Shown: positions 48,350-58,049, counted from the stretch's first letter. The stretch: DNA of 64,000 bases from Thermosaccharophagus gerlachensis (GCA_041538025.1 JBGOEV010000007.1:1-64000), one strand, 5' to 3'. Made by a program: numbers and translations. The notes: a model not told the origin generated them from the letters alone.

Positions 48350-50077
48350 ATGCAAAATGAGAAGGTCGCTGAGATGCTTGAAGAACTTGGTGACCTTAAG
48401 GAAATAATTGGGGAGAACCCTTTCAAAGTGCGTGCTTATAGAAGGGCTGCAGAAGCCATAAGGCGATTAAGCACTCCAATAGAGGAGATAGTAAAGAAGG
48501 GGAAGCTGAGCGAGATAGAAGGCATTGGCACGAGCTTGGCTACGAAAATAACCGAGTTTGTTAAAACGGGGAAGGTGAAGGAGCTTGAAGAACTGCGTGC
48601 CAAAGTCCCACCGTCACTAAGAGCGTTTTTAGAGATACCAGATATGGGACCAAGGACAGCATGGCTTGTCTATGAACGCCTCGGGATAACTACGATTGAA
48701 GAACTTGAGAAGGCTGCAAGGGAAGGCAAGTTGCGCCACTTGCCCGGGATGGGTCCAAAAAAGGAAGAAAACATACTTCGTGGGATACAACTGCTCAGAA
48801 CAACTGCTCAAAGGTTTCGCTTGGATGTAGCATGGAAGACTGCCGACTACATCGTGAGCGAACTGAAGCAACTGCCCGAAGCCAAGTTGATACTGCCAGC
48901 TGGGAGCCTGCGTAGGATGAAGGAAACAATCGGTGATGTGGACATACTCGTTGCAACAACAAACCCAGAACCTGTGATGGATAAGTTCGTTAGCTTGGAA
49001 GGCATAAGGGATGTGCTCGCCAAGGGAACAACAAAATCAAGTGTGCTGTTTGAGCACGGTCTTCAGGTTGATGTTAGAGCTGTGCCACCTGAATCGTTTG
49101 GAGCAGCTGCTCAATACTTCACTGGTTCAAAAGACCATAACATCTTGCTTCGCGAGCGCGGGATAAAGCTCGGCTTAAAGATAAACGAGTATGGTGTCTT
49201 CAAGGAACCCGCAGATGAGAAAATAGCAGGGGAGACGGAAGAGGGGGTGTATCAAGCTCTTGGTCTTGTGTGGATACCACCAGAGTTGCGTGAGAATAGA
49301 GGTGAGATTGAAGCAGCGGAAAGAAACGCTATACCAACGCTTGTTGAGCTATCCGACATAAAGGGAGATCTACACGTTCATTCAAACTGGAGTGACGGTG
49401 CAGAAGCGATTGAAACGCTCGCTGAGGCAGCATTACAGCTTGGCTACGAATACATCGCTATAACAGACCACTCACCACCGATGGGTTGGGGTGTAAAACC
49501 TGAGGACTTCAAGCGCCAGATAGATTACATAAGAAAGTTGAACGAGCGCATCAACGAAATAACTATATTGACTGGCGTTGAGGTTGATATACTGCCAGAT
49601 GGTTCGCTCGCTTTGGAAGATGAGTTGCTTAAAGAATTTGATGTAGTGATAGCAGCTGTGCATTCGCAAATGAGGATGCCCAAGGAGAAGATGACCGAGC
49701 GCATACTGCGTGCCATGGAAAACAAGTTCGTGCATATAGTAGCGCATCCAACTGGCAGGTTGATAGGGCAAAGGGAACCGTATGAGGTTAACATTGAACT
49801 CATCGTCAAGAGAGCTGCAGAAGAAGGGGTTGCACTTGAGATAAATGCAAGCCCAGAAAGGTTAGACTTGAAAGACGAGCATGCGCGCATGTGCAAAGAG
49901 CACGGTGTTCCAGTGGCGATTGGAACAGATGCACACGCTATAGTCCACCTTGAGTTCATGCGATATGGCGTGGGAACAGCAAGGCGTGGATGGCTTGAAC
50001 CAAATGATGTCATAAACACTTTCCAGTTGAAGAAGCTCCTTAGGTTCCTAAAGCAACGCCGAACTGGGGGGCTTTGA
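48350..50077 (+). CDS. polX: DNA polymerase/3'-5' exonuclease PolX
   Basis: A family X repair polymerase of 575 residues. The N-terminal 8-kDa-like domain has two helix-hairpin-helix stretches (IEGIGTSLATKI, LPGMGPKKEENIL). The nucleotidyltransferase palm has GSLRRMKETIGDVDILV, with the metal-binding DVD. The C-terminal PHP domain (about residues 340-570) has DLHVHSNWSDG, AITDHSPP, GVEVDIL, HSQM and GTDAH, the usual metal ligands for 3'-5' exonuclease. AAGGAG lies upstream of the ATG. It is followed by argF after 16 bp. Confidence 0.96.
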   Translation: MQNEKVAEMLEELGDLKEIIGENPFKVRAYRRAAEAIRRLSTPIEEIVKKGKLSEIEGIGTSLATKITEFVKTGKVKELEELRAKVPPSLRAFLEIPDMGPRTAWLVYERLGITTIEELEKAAREGKLRHLPGMGPKKEENILRGIQLLRTTAQRFRLDVAWKTADYIVSELKQLPEAKLILPAGSLRRMKETIGDVDILVATTNPEPVMDKFVSLEGIRDVLAKGTTKSSVLFEHGLQVDVRAVPPESFGAAAQYFTGSKDHNILLRERGIKLGLKINEYGVFKEPADEKIAGETEEGVYQALGLVWIPPELRENRGEIEAAERNAIPTLVELSDIKGDLHVHSNWSDGAEAIETLAEAALQLGYEYIAITDHSPPMGWGVKPEDFKRQIDYIRKLNERINEITILTGVEVDILPDGSLALEDELLKEFDVVIAAVHSQMRMPKEKMTERILRAMENKFVHIVAHPTGRLIGQREPYEVNIELIVKRAAEEGVALEINASPERLDLKDEHARMCKEHGVPVAIGTDAHAIVHLEFMRYGVGTARRGWLEPNDVINTFQLKKLLRFLKQRRTGGL

Positions 50078-50093
50078 TGAGGAGGGATATGGT

Positions 50094-51026
50094 GTGAGGG
50101 AACACAGGGATTTCCTTTCGGTGACTGATTTGAAGCCGAGCGAAGTTGAGGTGCTCTTTGAATGGGCAGGTGAATATAAATCGGGCGCTGTTAGAAAGAG
50201 GCTACGGGAGACATTATTACATAGCTCAGTTGCACTGCTGTTTGAGAAACCGTCACTTAGGACAAGGGTAACATTTGAGCTTGCTGTAAGACATCTTGGT
50301 GGGCATCCTGTGGTATTGACGCAAGCCGAAGTTGGGCTTGGGACAAGGGAAGCAGTAAAGGACATAGCAAGGAACCTCGCAAGGTGGGTAGATATCATCG
50401 TGGCTCGCGTTCATAGGCACAAGACGCTGGAGGAGATGGCAGAATGGGCTGATGTGCCCGTCATAAACGCTCTCTCTGACATTGAGCACCCATGCCAAGC
50501 TCTGGCAGACCTCTTCACGCTCAAAGAACACTTTGGTGATGTGAAGGGGAAGCACTTGGTCTTCATCGGCGATGGGTTCAATGTCGCTCATTCCCTCCTT
50601 CTGCTCTCGGCAATGCTTGGGGTTAACATATCGGTCATCACACCCAAGGGGTATGAACCAAGGGAAGAAATTGTTCAACACGCAATCAACATAGCTCAAA
50701 GAACTGGTTCAAAGGTGACTATCGGAAACGATCCACATGAGGCTGTGAAAAGCGCCGACGCAATTTACACGGATGTGTGGGTGAGCATGGGGCAAGAGGA
50801 TGAAGCGGAAAAGAGAAGGGTTGATTTCGCACCATACCAAGTCAATGAGAAGATGCTTGAATTAGCTCCATCTCATGCCGTTGTAATGCATTGTCTCCCA
50901 GCACACAGAGGTGAAGAGATAACAGATGAAGTTTTGGACTCGCAAAGGTGCGTCGCTTTTGAGCAAGCCGAAAACAGGCTACACACGCAGAAGGCTTTGC
51001 TTTCACTCATAATACAAGGAAGCTAA
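50094..51026 (+). CDS. argF: Ornithine carbamoyltransferase
   Basis: Makes citrulline from ornithine and carbamoyl phosphate in arginine synthesis. The carbamoyl-phosphate loop is FEKPSLRTRVTFE. Further motifs are HPCQALADLFTLKEHFG, the ornithine loop around DVWVSMGQEDEAEKR, and HCLPAHRGEEITDEV. The 310-residue length is normal. GTG start with GGAGG eight bases upstream. An acetylornithine-type aminotransferase gene lies 11 kb downstream, so arginine genes are scattered. Confidence 0.96.
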   Translation: MREHRDFLSVTDLKPSEVEVLFEWAGEYKSGAVRKRLRETLLHSSVALLFEKPSLRTRVTFELAVRHLGGHPVVLTQAEVGLGTREAVKDIARNLARWVDIIVARVHRHKTLEEMAEWADVPVINALSDIEHPCQALADLFTLKEHFGDVKGKHLVFIGDGFNVAHSLLLLSAMLGVNISVITPKGYEPREEIVQHAINIAQRTGSKVTIGNDPHEAVKSADAIYTDVWVSMGQEDEAEKRRVDFAPYQVNEKMLELAPSHAVVMHCLPAHRGEEITDEVLDSQRCVAFEQAENRLHTQKALLSLIIQGS

Positions 51027-51083
51027 AAGCTTTGTCATGGTGCTTGATGTTTTTCAGCTTTGCTTCAAAAGGTGAATTAAACG

Positions 51084-51575
51084 ATGCAAACCGAGGGCAC
51101 AGAGCTACGCACATTCAAATACCGAAAGTATGCAAGTGGATGGGCAGTTTTGCTTTTCATCGTGTGGGTATTTGGCGTCGTGACACATGTAGCCATAATG
51201 TGGTTCCCATTTGAGAACCCGATGACTGTAAAGGGTATGCTTGCGTTGCTGTTTGCATCTTTCGGGTTTGGTATCTACTGCTCGTATCTCGTTATAGTCA
51301 ACATGACGGCGGTCATCTTGCTCGATAGAAATGGCATCACATACCGAGATAGGTATGTGAAAGTGAGTTTGAAGTGGGAAGATGTTTGTGAGATGACGAT
51401 GCGATGGGTTAAGGACTCCACTGGAAAAGCGATTTACTTCAAACTCGGCATGCACGCTATCGAGGGTTGGAAAGAACTACAGCAACTTATTATTGAACGA
51501 GCTTCCTTGAAAGAGGTTGTGAGGCGGAAATTACTCTTCATTGGGGAAGCTATAGTGCATGCTAAGCGCCCTTAG
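51084..51575 (+). CDS. Small membrane protein with PH-like C-terminal domain
   Basis: A 163-residue protein. Two transmembrane segments lie at about residues 18-43 and 55-82. A cytoplasmic domain follows with VILLDRNGITYRDRYVKVSLKWEDVCEMTM, the pattern of bacterial PH (bPH)/YdbT-like domains. No function is known. The ATG has GGTGA eight bases upstream. It overlaps the convergent zinc-ribbon/TPR gene by 14 bases. Confidence 0.6.
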   Translation: MQTEGTELRTFKYRKYASGWAVLLFIVWVFGVVTHVAIMWFPFENPMTVKGMLALLFASFGFGIYCSYLVIVNMTAVILLDRNGITYRDRYVKVSLKWEDVCEMTMRWVKDSTGKAIYFKLGMHAIEGWKELQQLIIERASLKEVVRRKLLFIGEAIVHAKRP

Positions 51576-52011
51576 ACTTCTCGCCCCTCTTTGCCATCTC
51601 CCTCTCCAGCAAGCGTGATGCATGCTTTGTCTTTGAACTGTTTGGTGCTATCCGTTCCATATTTGAGAGAGCGTTCCTTGCTGCTTCAAGGTTGCCCAAA
51701 GCGACATACGCCCTGACAAGCTGGAAATGCGCGTCCAAGAACGATGGCTCAAGCTGGATGACCTTTTCAAGCGCCTGCACTGCAGCGCCAAACCTGCCAA
51801 GCATTATGAAGGCGAGAGCAAGGTTGTAGTGAGCCGTTGCATCTTCTGGGTATTCCCTCAAGCGATTTTTAAACTGCTCAACCATCTCTAAGATAGCCGG
51901 GTTTTCTTCCTCTGGTCCTGCTATGCTTGCCCCGCATACATGGCAGAAGCGAGCATCATCTGCAACGGCAGCACCACATACTTTGCAAACCCGTTCCTTA
52001 GAACGGCTCAC
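51562..52011 (-). CDS. Zinc-ribbon and TPR protein
   Basis: A 149-residue protein. A zinc ribbon lies at the N-terminus (CKVCGAAVADDARFCHVCGA, two CxxC knuckles). Three tetratricopeptide-like repeats follow (ATAHYNLALAFIMLGRFGAAVQALEKVIQLEPSFLDAHFQLVRAYVALGNLEAA). It is probably a protein-protein adaptor. The zinc ribbon is of the same type as those in the FHA protein at 57-58 kb. GTG start with GGGGTGA upstream. It is divergent from nadC. Confidence 0.8.
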   Translation of the reverse strand: MSRSKERVCKVCGAAVADDARFCHVCGASIAGPEEENPAILEMVEQFKNRLREYPEDATAHYNLALAFIMLGRFGAAVQALEKVIQLEPSFLDAHFQLVRAYVALGNLEAARNALSNMERIAPNSSKTKHASRLLEREMAKRGEKSKGA

Positions 52012-52134
52012 GGGAACTCACCCCTGATACAATGTGCTATTGTGTGCCATACTACACTATACAGGCTTCGTTTATGAAGTGTTTTAATGCTCTCAAGCTG
52101 TGTCCCATGTTTAAAACACTTACGCAGATGAGCG

Positions 52135-53007
52135 ATGGAGATGGAGGCGCAATTAAAGCTTGAAAGGGATAAAGTGCAAAGCATAATTGAAACAGCGCTT
52201 CGTGAGGACATAGGTGATAGCGACATAACAACAAATGCCGTAGTTGATGAGTGCTTGATTGGCACCGGTCTTATCCTTGCAAAAGAGGCTGGTGTCATAG
52301 CTGGTTTGCCGGTGGCTAAATGGGTCTTTGAGACGCTTGATCAAAACATTGATTTTGAAATGCTGGTGAGAGATGGAGATAGGGTTAATGCCAACACACA
52401 AGTAGCACGCATACGCGGTAAACTACGAGCGATATTGATGGGTGAGAGGGTCGCTCTCAACTTCCTTCAACACCTTTCGGGTATAGCAACGCTGACTGCG
52501 AAGTTCGTTGAACTTGCATCACCATATGGAGTTATCATAAAAGACACCCGCAAGACAACTCCATGCATTCGCTTACTTGAAAAGTATGCTGTAAGAGTTG
52601 GTGGTGGTTCAAACCATCGCTTCGGGCTTTACGAGAGTATCCTGATAAAGGACAACCACATACGCTCTGTTGGCAGTATAACAGAGGCGATAAAACGAGC
52701 CAGAAAGATGTTCCCCGATGAGAAGATAGAGGTTGAGGCACATACCATTGATGATGTCCGTGAAGCTTTGCGAGCCGGTGCCGACATAATCATGCTTGAC
52801 AACATGGACGTTGAGACAATACGCGAGGCAGTGAAACTTATTGGTGACAAAGCTTTGATTGAAGCATCGGGAAACATCACACTTGAGAATATTCAACAAG
52901 TGGCTTCCTGCGGTGTTCATATGATCTCTGTTGGTGAGATAACGCACTCAGCAAAGGCGCTTGATATGTCTTTAGAAGTGGTCTCGGTTGAGCGCCACAG
53001 CAAATAG
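52135..53007 (+). CDS. nadC: Nicotinate-nucleotide diphosphorylase (quinolinate phosphoribosyltransferase)
   Basis: Converts quinolinate and PRPP to nicotinate mononucleotide in NAD synthesis. Visible traits are ALREDIGDSDITTNAV, GERVALNFLQHLSGIATLT, KDTRKTTPCIRLLEKYAVRVGGGSNHRFGL, and IMLDNMDVETIREAV with EASGNITLENI. Length (290) is typical. No strong ribosome site precedes the ATG; 52141 is an alternative. nadE is at the other end of the window, and nadA and nadB are not seen. Confidence 0.95.
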   Translation: MEMEAQLKLERDKVQSIIETALREDIGDSDITTNAVVDECLIGTGLILAKEAGVIAGLPVAKWVFETLDQNIDFEMLVRDGDRVNANTQVARIRGKLRAILMGERVALNFLQHLSGIATLTAKFVELASPYGVIIKDTRKTTPCIRLLEKYAVRVGGGSNHRFGLYESILIKDNHIRSVGSITEAIKRARKMFPDEKIEVEAHTIDDVREALRAGADIIMLDNMDVETIREAVKLIGDKALIEASGNITLENIQQVASCGVHMISVGEITHSAKALDMSLEVVSVERHSK

Positions 53008-53071
53008 GAGTGCTGAAGCTGAATGGGGAGAGTTATGTTTAAGCGCGTTATCATAATTTGTGGCTAAGTGT

Positions 53072-53159
53072 GCAGGGGTGCCCGAGCTGGCCAAAGGGGC
53101 GAGACTGTAAATCTCGTGGGCGCCGCCCTTCGGAGGTTCGAATCCTCCCCCCTGCACCA
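53072..53159 (+). tRNA. tRNA-Tyr (anticodon GTA)
   Basis: A class II tRNA with a long variable arm. The acceptor GCAGGGG pairs with CCCCTGC, the anticodon loop is CTGTAAA, and the variable arm (GGGCGCCGCCC region) is a stem. The T arm is GGAGG-TTCGAAT-CCTCC. Discriminator A is followed by an encoded CCA at 53157-53159. Confidence 0.95.
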
Positions 53160-53167
53160 TCGGTTTC

Positions 53168-53240
53168 GCCCCCGTAGCTCAGAGGTAGAGCGCCTTCCTG
53201 GTAAGAAGGAGGTTCCCGGGTTCAATTCCCGGCGGGGGCT
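53168..53240 (+). tRNA. tRNA-Thr (anticodon GGT)
   Basis: The acceptor GCCCCCG pairs with CGGGGGC, the anticodon stem CCTTC/GAAGG encloses the loop CTGGTAA, and the T arm is CCGGG-TTCAATT-CCCGG. CCA is not encoded. It lies 8 nt after tRNA-Tyr and ahead of gatC. Confidence 0.93.
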
Positions 53241-53301
53241 TCTTCACTTAATGCTACTATGATTCGTCGCTTTAGGTAAGCAACCTCGCGGAGGTGGCAG
53301 C

Positions 53302-53595
53302 ATGCGCTTAAGCCGTGAGGATGTGTTGCATGTCGCGTGGCTCGCACGCCTTGAGTTGGATGAAGAAGAGGTAGAGCGCTTCACATGGGAGCTTAACCAG
53401 ATACTTGAGCACATGGAGAAACTTAAAGAACTTGATGTGACAGATGTTGAACCAACATCGCATGTGATACCGATGACAAATGTTTTTCGCCCCGACGTTG
53501 TTAATGAACCGCTCCCGAGGGATGAAGTCATCGCAAATGCTCCAGATGCAACTGAAGAAGCATTCAGAGTCCCAAGGATAGTTGAGGAGTCTTGA
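53302..53595 (+). CDS. gatC: Asp-tRNA(Asn)/Glu-tRNA(Gln) amidotransferase subunit C
   Basis: The 97-residue clamp that holds GatA and GatB together. The N-terminal helix region has LSREDVLHVAWLARLELDEEEVERFTWELNQILEHMEKL, and the C-terminal part has LDVTDVEPTSHVIP and VFRPDVVNEPLPRDEVIANAPD, both typical of GatC. GGAGGTG lies five bases before the ATG. It is 34 bp ahead of gatA and right after two tRNA genes. Confidence 0.96.
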   Translation: MRLSREDVLHVAWLARLELDEEEVERFTWELNQILEHMEKLKELDVTDVEPTSHVIPMTNVFRPDVVNEPLPRDEVIANAPDATEEAFRVPRIVEES

Positions 53596-53629
53596 GACAC
53601 TGGCAACCCAACGCTTCTGGAGATGAGAG

Positions 53630-55102
53630 ATGATGGAGTTATGGCAGTTGACAATCCATGAGGCACATCAACTGTTGATCAGGCGTGACATATCCTCCGT
53701 TGAATTAACGAAGGCTGTCCTTGAACGCATATCGCAAGTTGAAGACCTCGTCAAAGCATTCATCACCGTCACCGATGAGTTGGCGATTGAGCAAGCAAAA
53801 GAGGCTGACAGGAGATTGAAGCACATGGAGGATGTAACGCCGTTAACTGGCATACCTATAGCGATCAAGGACAACATTTGCACAAAAGGGATACTCACAA
53901 CAGCTGGTTCCCGCATACTGTATAACTTCAAGCCGCCATACGATGCAACGGTTGTTGAAAAGCTCAAGAAGGCAGGTGCAGTCATAATCGGTAAGACGAA
54001 CCTTGATGAGTTTGCGATGGGCTCATCAACAGAAAACAGTGGCTTCTTCCCAACGCGCAACCCTTGGGATCTAAACAGGGTTCCGGGTGGATCAAGTGGT
54101 GGCTCAGCTGCAGCTGTCTCAGCAGGTGAATGTCTTGGTGCACTCGGAAGCGACACTGGTGGCTCAATCAGGCAACCTGCTGCGTTCTGCGGTGTTGTCG
54201 GATTGAAGCCAACTTACGGTGTTGTTTCAAGGTATGGATTGATAGCTTTCGCATCCTCGCTTGATCAGATTGGTCCAATAACGAAAGATGTGAGCGATTG
54301 TGCATTGTTATTACAATTCATCGCTGGGCATGACCCACGGGATTCAACGTCAATCAAAATGCAAACTCCAAAATATGTAGATGCACTTGTGCCAGATGTG
54401 AAGGGGTTGCGAATAGGCATCCCGAAGGAATTCTACGCCCAAGGTGTTGAGAAGGCTGTTTCAAGTGCTGTCTTAAAGGCAGTTGAAGAGCTTGTGGAGA
54501 TGGGTGCCGAAGCAATTGAAGTTTCAACACCGACAACAGATTATGCCCTTGCAGCTTACTACATCATCGCACCAGCTGAAGCAAGCTCAAACCTCGCACG
54601 CTACGATGGTGTCCAATATGGCTACAGGTGTAAGCCGACGCCGAACGATATAGTGGCGATGTATTCACGCACACGAAAAGAGGGCTTCGGAAGAGAAGTG
54701 AAACACCGTATAATGCTTGGCACCTACGCTTTGAGCGCTGGATACTATGAAGCGTTTTATTTGAGGGCTCAAAAGGTTCGCACACTCATAAGGCGTGATT
54801 TTGATAGAGCGTTTGAAAAATGCGATGTCCTTATTACGCCAACTGCACCATCAGTCGCATTCAAACTCGGTGAGAAGATTGATGACCCACTACAAATGAA
54901 GCTCTCAGATGTCTGCACCATACCAGTTAACATGGCTGGTCTTCCAGCAATATCAATACCGTGTGGTTTCCAAGACGGACTGCCGATCGGGATGCAAATC
55001 ATAGGTAAGCTTTTAGATGAGGCAACGATACTGCGTGTGTCATACGCATATGAGCAAAAGAGTGGCTTGCGAAACTTGCAACCGCCACTCAATACGAAGT
55101 AA
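53630..55102 (+). CDS. gatA: Asp-tRNA(Asn)/Glu-tRNA(Gln) amidotransferase subunit A
   Basis: The amidase subunit that frees ammonia from glutamine for tRNA-dependent amidation. The Ser-cisSer-Lys triad is present: Lys in IAIKDNICTKG, the Ser of PGGSSGGSAAAVSAG, and SDTGGSIRQPAAFCG. Length is 490. The glutamine-binding C-terminal segment (PVNMAGLPAISIPCGF) is also intact. Two adjacent ATG codons are possible starts. GatB is not in this window, so a full GatCAB depends on a distant gene. Confidence 0.97.
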   Translation: MMELWQLTIHEAHQLLIRRDISSVELTKAVLERISQVEDLVKAFITVTDELAIEQAKEADRRLKHMEDVTPLTGIPIAIKDNICTKGILTTAGSRILYNFKPPYDATVVEKLKKAGAVIIGKTNLDEFAMGSSTENSGFFPTRNPWDLNRVPGGSSGGSAAAVSAGECLGALGSDTGGSIRQPAAFCGVVGLKPTYGVVSRYGLIAFASSLDQIGPITKDVSDCALLLQFIAGHDPRDSTSIKMQTPKYVDALVPDVKGLRIGIPKEFYAQGVEKAVSSAVLKAVEELVEMGAEAIEVSTPTTDYALAAYYIIAPAEASSNLARYDGVQYGYRCKPTPNDIVAMYSRTRKEGFGREVKHRIMLGTYALSAGYYEAFYLRAQKVRTLIRRDFDRAFEKCDVLITPTAPSVAFKLGEKIDDPLQMKLSDVCTIPVNMAGLPAISIPCGFQDGLPIGMQIIGKLLDEATILRVSYAYEQKSGLRNLQPPLNTK

Positions 55103-55180
55103 CCAGAACTATGTTTACCACTTTAAAAGAGGCGCCCCGACTTTGAAGTGTAAGTTCACCTGCCTACTGTCATGACTTGG

Positions 55181-57394
55181 CTACTTCAGCACCATCCGTT
55201 TTGCTTGTTGGCTACCACTGCTTGTTATCAACCTTGATGTGGCTGAAAGAGCGATAAACACGTAGCTGATGCTCACTATCAATCCAGTGACGAGAGACAA
55301 CGCACCCGTGTCGTTGAGCAAAAACATCAACCATAACACGACACAAGAAAAAAATATCGCCAACTTTACGTTGCCGAGGTTGGCATCGGCTAATTCATAT
55401 CGCAACTTCGGCAGTGAGAGCGTGAAAATGATTAAGAAGGCAATGCCAACCAGGTATAACCGCTGATGCAAAATTACCTCCGCATGAATTGAGATTTTGC
55501 GCATAAAGGCATCGGCTAAAGCACCGACACCAAACTTTGATATACGCTCAATCAATTGACCGACATGCGAGTGCATCTCGCCGAGAAGAGATTCATACGC
55601 TGCTATAGCTAACGATACGACCGCGAAAGAAGCGCCCATAGCACATAGGATGAAGATGAGCTTGTTGCGATGACCTTTGAGAAAGAAAGCCACAGTAACT
55701 CCGCTTACACAAGCTCCGATTGCGAGGGCGCTTCCGAGGTTTGAACCCAAGTTTGGCATACCAACCAGCATCGCCACACAAAAGCAAAATGAGATTGCAA
55801 TCAATAGCTTCCATGTTCTACGGAGGGGCAATGAAAGCAACCACGATAACGAGATCACACAACATGGCGCAAGTGCACCAGCAAGCTCGTTGCCGATCCC
55901 ATAGAAGCGCCATCCATTGATTGGTGTGTAACCGATGAATGAGTTGCGTAAAAGAGCGTTTGAGAAAAAGCAATCAATGGTGCTGGCGAGGAGAAGCAAG
56001 AGAGAAAGAACATTTGCACCAAGAAGCCCACCAAAGCAACGGTGCATCACAGTTCCCATGATGAGACTGAAAGTGACAACGAATGCAAAGGTAGATAGCG
56101 GTGAAGGAAAAACGAGAGCACCAGCTAAAAGCAGAACCAATGGCAGTGAGAAGCTTGAGAGCGCAAAAAAACCGAGCAGTTGAGAATGGCGTTGGTGCAA
56201 TATATTGCTTGCACCCAATGTTATTGCAAAAAACAAAGTAAGCAAACAAACCACGACTGCACCAATGACGGCGCCACGATAGTTTTTGAAATGCTGTTTT
56301 GTGCGTGTGTGCAACCTTTGGAGCTTCAAAATAGCATCGTCAGCTTGAGCAACCATGATAGCATGCCCAGTCATCTGCGGTGGTGGATCTATGCCGAGTT
56401 GGCGAAGCCAAGTAACTGCGAGATCGGTAGCTGAAATGATCCCATAGGTGCGTGTCGTTTTAGAAGTGAGCAATGCTTCACCATAAACGCTCAAGATAGC
56501 CACCAATGTCATTTCTTGTCTTTCAGGCGATGGTGATGGAATGACGAACCACAAAAATGCATCATGGTGAACACACAATTCGTAGATCATACGGACGACT
56601 CCATCAATATGCATCAATGGGAGTCTGCGAGCTTCTTGAGGCAGTTTAGCAACTCGCCTTGCATCACCCAAGTCAACAACGATGAAGCGATGCAAATCAA
56701 GTGCGCGCATAAGCAGATGCAACAACATCTTTTCATCCGTTAGAACGAAGCGCCCAACGCGCTTTAACAATCGTTTATCAACGATGCCTTCTTGAACGCA
56801 CCCCAGTTCGTCTGTGAGTAAGCAAGCGGAGTAGCGAGAAGGTTTGTTGATGCAATCTTCGTTTCCGAAGATAGCCCTTGAAACACCGTTTACCGATAGT
56901 GCCCACCCAAGCCCGAGGAGCTCTTTACAACCGTTCAACTGAGCTACATGTTTCCACCCGAGGTGGACTATGCTACCTTTCGGTTTCACACCATAGATGC
57001 GCTCGTAGACATCCGAAGCTTTTTCTCCATCTACTTCCTCTTCAACTCCGAATGCCAAACTTGCTTTTTCATCACCTGCACAGCGCTGCCCAAGCGAAAT
57101 CGTAACATAGTTGCTGGCGACATTTTCTCTGAGCCTGCAATCGCGGCTCATCAAACCGATTGGACATCGTCGCACTGCTTGGCTTAGGAAAGGCATTGAA
57201 TTTGAGAGCACTTCATCAAAGCCTACGGAGTCAGCAAGAATGACAACGATGCACTTAACCCTTGGGAGTTCTACAGCACTATGCGATGGGCATCCATCTC
57301 CATGCGGAAACAAGACCGAGAGAAAGAATGCAAAGAGGATTCCCAAGATGGATGTGCTGGGATGCCTTCCACCAACGTGAGTTGAAAGAGCCAT
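55181..57394 (-). CDS. Polytopic membrane protein with alkaline-phosphatase-like N-terminal domain
   Basis: A 737-residue protein. After a signal-like segment, residues about 40-360 resemble the alkaline phosphatase/sulfatase fold: VKCIVVILADSVGFDEVLSNSMPFLSQ as the first strand and metal-Asp region, and a C-terminal AILSVYGEALLTSKTTRTYGIISATDLAVTWL with PPPQMTGHAI. The first metal Asp is followed by Ser at the position of the nucleophile, but the other metal ligands were not assigned. About ten transmembrane helices follow, with the loop NSFIGYTPINGWRFYGIGNELAG. It could transfer or hydrolyse a phosphorylated envelope group. No clear ribosome site precedes the ATG. Confidence 0.7.
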   Translation of the reverse strand: MALSTHVGGRHPSTSILGILFAFFLSVLFPHGDGCPSHSAVELPRVKCIVVILADSVGFDEVLSNSMPFLSQAVRRCPIGLMSRDCRLRENVASNYVTISLGQRCAGDEKASLAFGVEEEVDGEKASDVYERIYGVKPKGSIVHLGWKHVAQLNGCKELLGLGWALSVNGVSRAIFGNEDCINKPSRYSACLLTDELGCVQEGIVDKRLLKRVGRFVLTDEKMLLHLLMRALDLHRFIVVDLGDARRVAKLPQEARRLPLMHIDGVVRMIYELCVHHDAFLWFVIPSPSPERQEMTLVAILSVYGEALLTSKTTRTYGIISATDLAVTWLRQLGIDPPPQMTGHAIMVAQADDAILKLQRLHTRTKQHFKNYRGAVIGAVVVCLLTLFFAITLGASNILHQRHSQLLGFFALSSFSLPLVLLLAGALVFPSPLSTFAFVVTFSLIMGTVMHRCFGGLLGANVLSLLLLLASTIDCFFSNALLRNSFIGYTPINGWRFYGIGNELAGALAPCCVISLSWLLSLPLRRTWKLLIAISFCFCVAMLVGMPNLGSNLGSALAIGACVSGVTVAFFLKGHRNKLIFILCAMGASFAVVSLAIAAYESLLGEMHSHVGQLIERISKFGVGALADAFMRKISIHAEVILHQRLYLVGIAFLIIFTLSLPKLRYELADANLGNVKLAIFFSCVVLWLMFLLNDTGALSLVTGLIVSISYVFIALSATSRLITSSGSQQAKRMVLK

Positions 57395-57415
57395 GTTGCA
57401 ACTTTTCTTGACCGC

Positions 57416-58015
57416 TCACTTGCAATGGAACTTCAGAACGAGAGCACCTAAGATAAGCTCATCGCCATCGTTTAAAGGCTGTGGGACTTTTGGAGGAATA
57501 AACTTGCCATTGAGCTTTGTGCCATTCGTGCTCTCCAAATCTTCAACCGAGAACTTACCATCTGAGTAGCGTATTATGCAATGCCTACGTGAGACTCCAG
57601 CCTCATACCCGCCATGCGGTGTTAAGTCAACATCTGGAAATACTCTGCTAACTGGGTCGGCGCGCCCAATGAGCAATTCCGACTTGCTACCAAAGTCAAG
57701 CTCAATCTCAACGCCTTCAGATGTGACCAATTTAGCCATAACGGTAGGAGGCGGTGGTGTTACTTTAACTTCCTCCTCCAAAGCAGCACCACAATTCTCG
57801 CAGAAGCGTGCGTCCTCAGGATTTACATGCCCACACGAAGAACATGCTCTCCCGACAGCCACTTGAGGCAGTTCTTGAGCTTGCTCAACCTCAGCAGGCG
57901 CAACTTCCGTCTTTTCAACCTCTGCACCGACATCGCTCAAACTCGCACCACATTCATCGCAGAACAGCGCACCATCTAAATTCTCCGTCCCACACTGTGG
58001 GCACTTTATACCCAT
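57416..58015 (-). CDS. Double zinc-ribbon plus FHA-domain protein
   Basis: A 199-residue protein. Two zinc ribbons lie in the first 80 residues (CPQCGTENLDGALFCDECGA; CSSCGHVNPEDARFCENCGA). An FHA domain follows at about residues 100-199, with the phosphothreonine-binding residues in LLIGRADP, GVSRRHCII and STNGTKLNG. FHA domains bind pThr peptides, so a Ser/Thr kinase elsewhere in the genome is implied. It is 34 bp downstream of the VWA gene and shares its promoter. It is a soluble cytoplasmic protein. Confidence 0.9.
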   Translation of the reverse strand: MGIKCPQCGTENLDGALFCDECGASLSDVGAEVEKTEVAPAEVEQAQELPQVAVGRACSSCGHVNPEDARFCENCGAALEEEVKVTPPPPTVMAKLVTSEGVEIELDFGSKSELLIGRADPVSRVFPDVDLTPHGGYEAGVSRRHCIIRYSDGKFSVEDLESTNGTKLNGKFIPPKVPQPLNDGDELILGALVLKFHCK

Positions 58016-58049
58016 TGCAACTCACCTCCAAATGACAACTTTGATTCCA

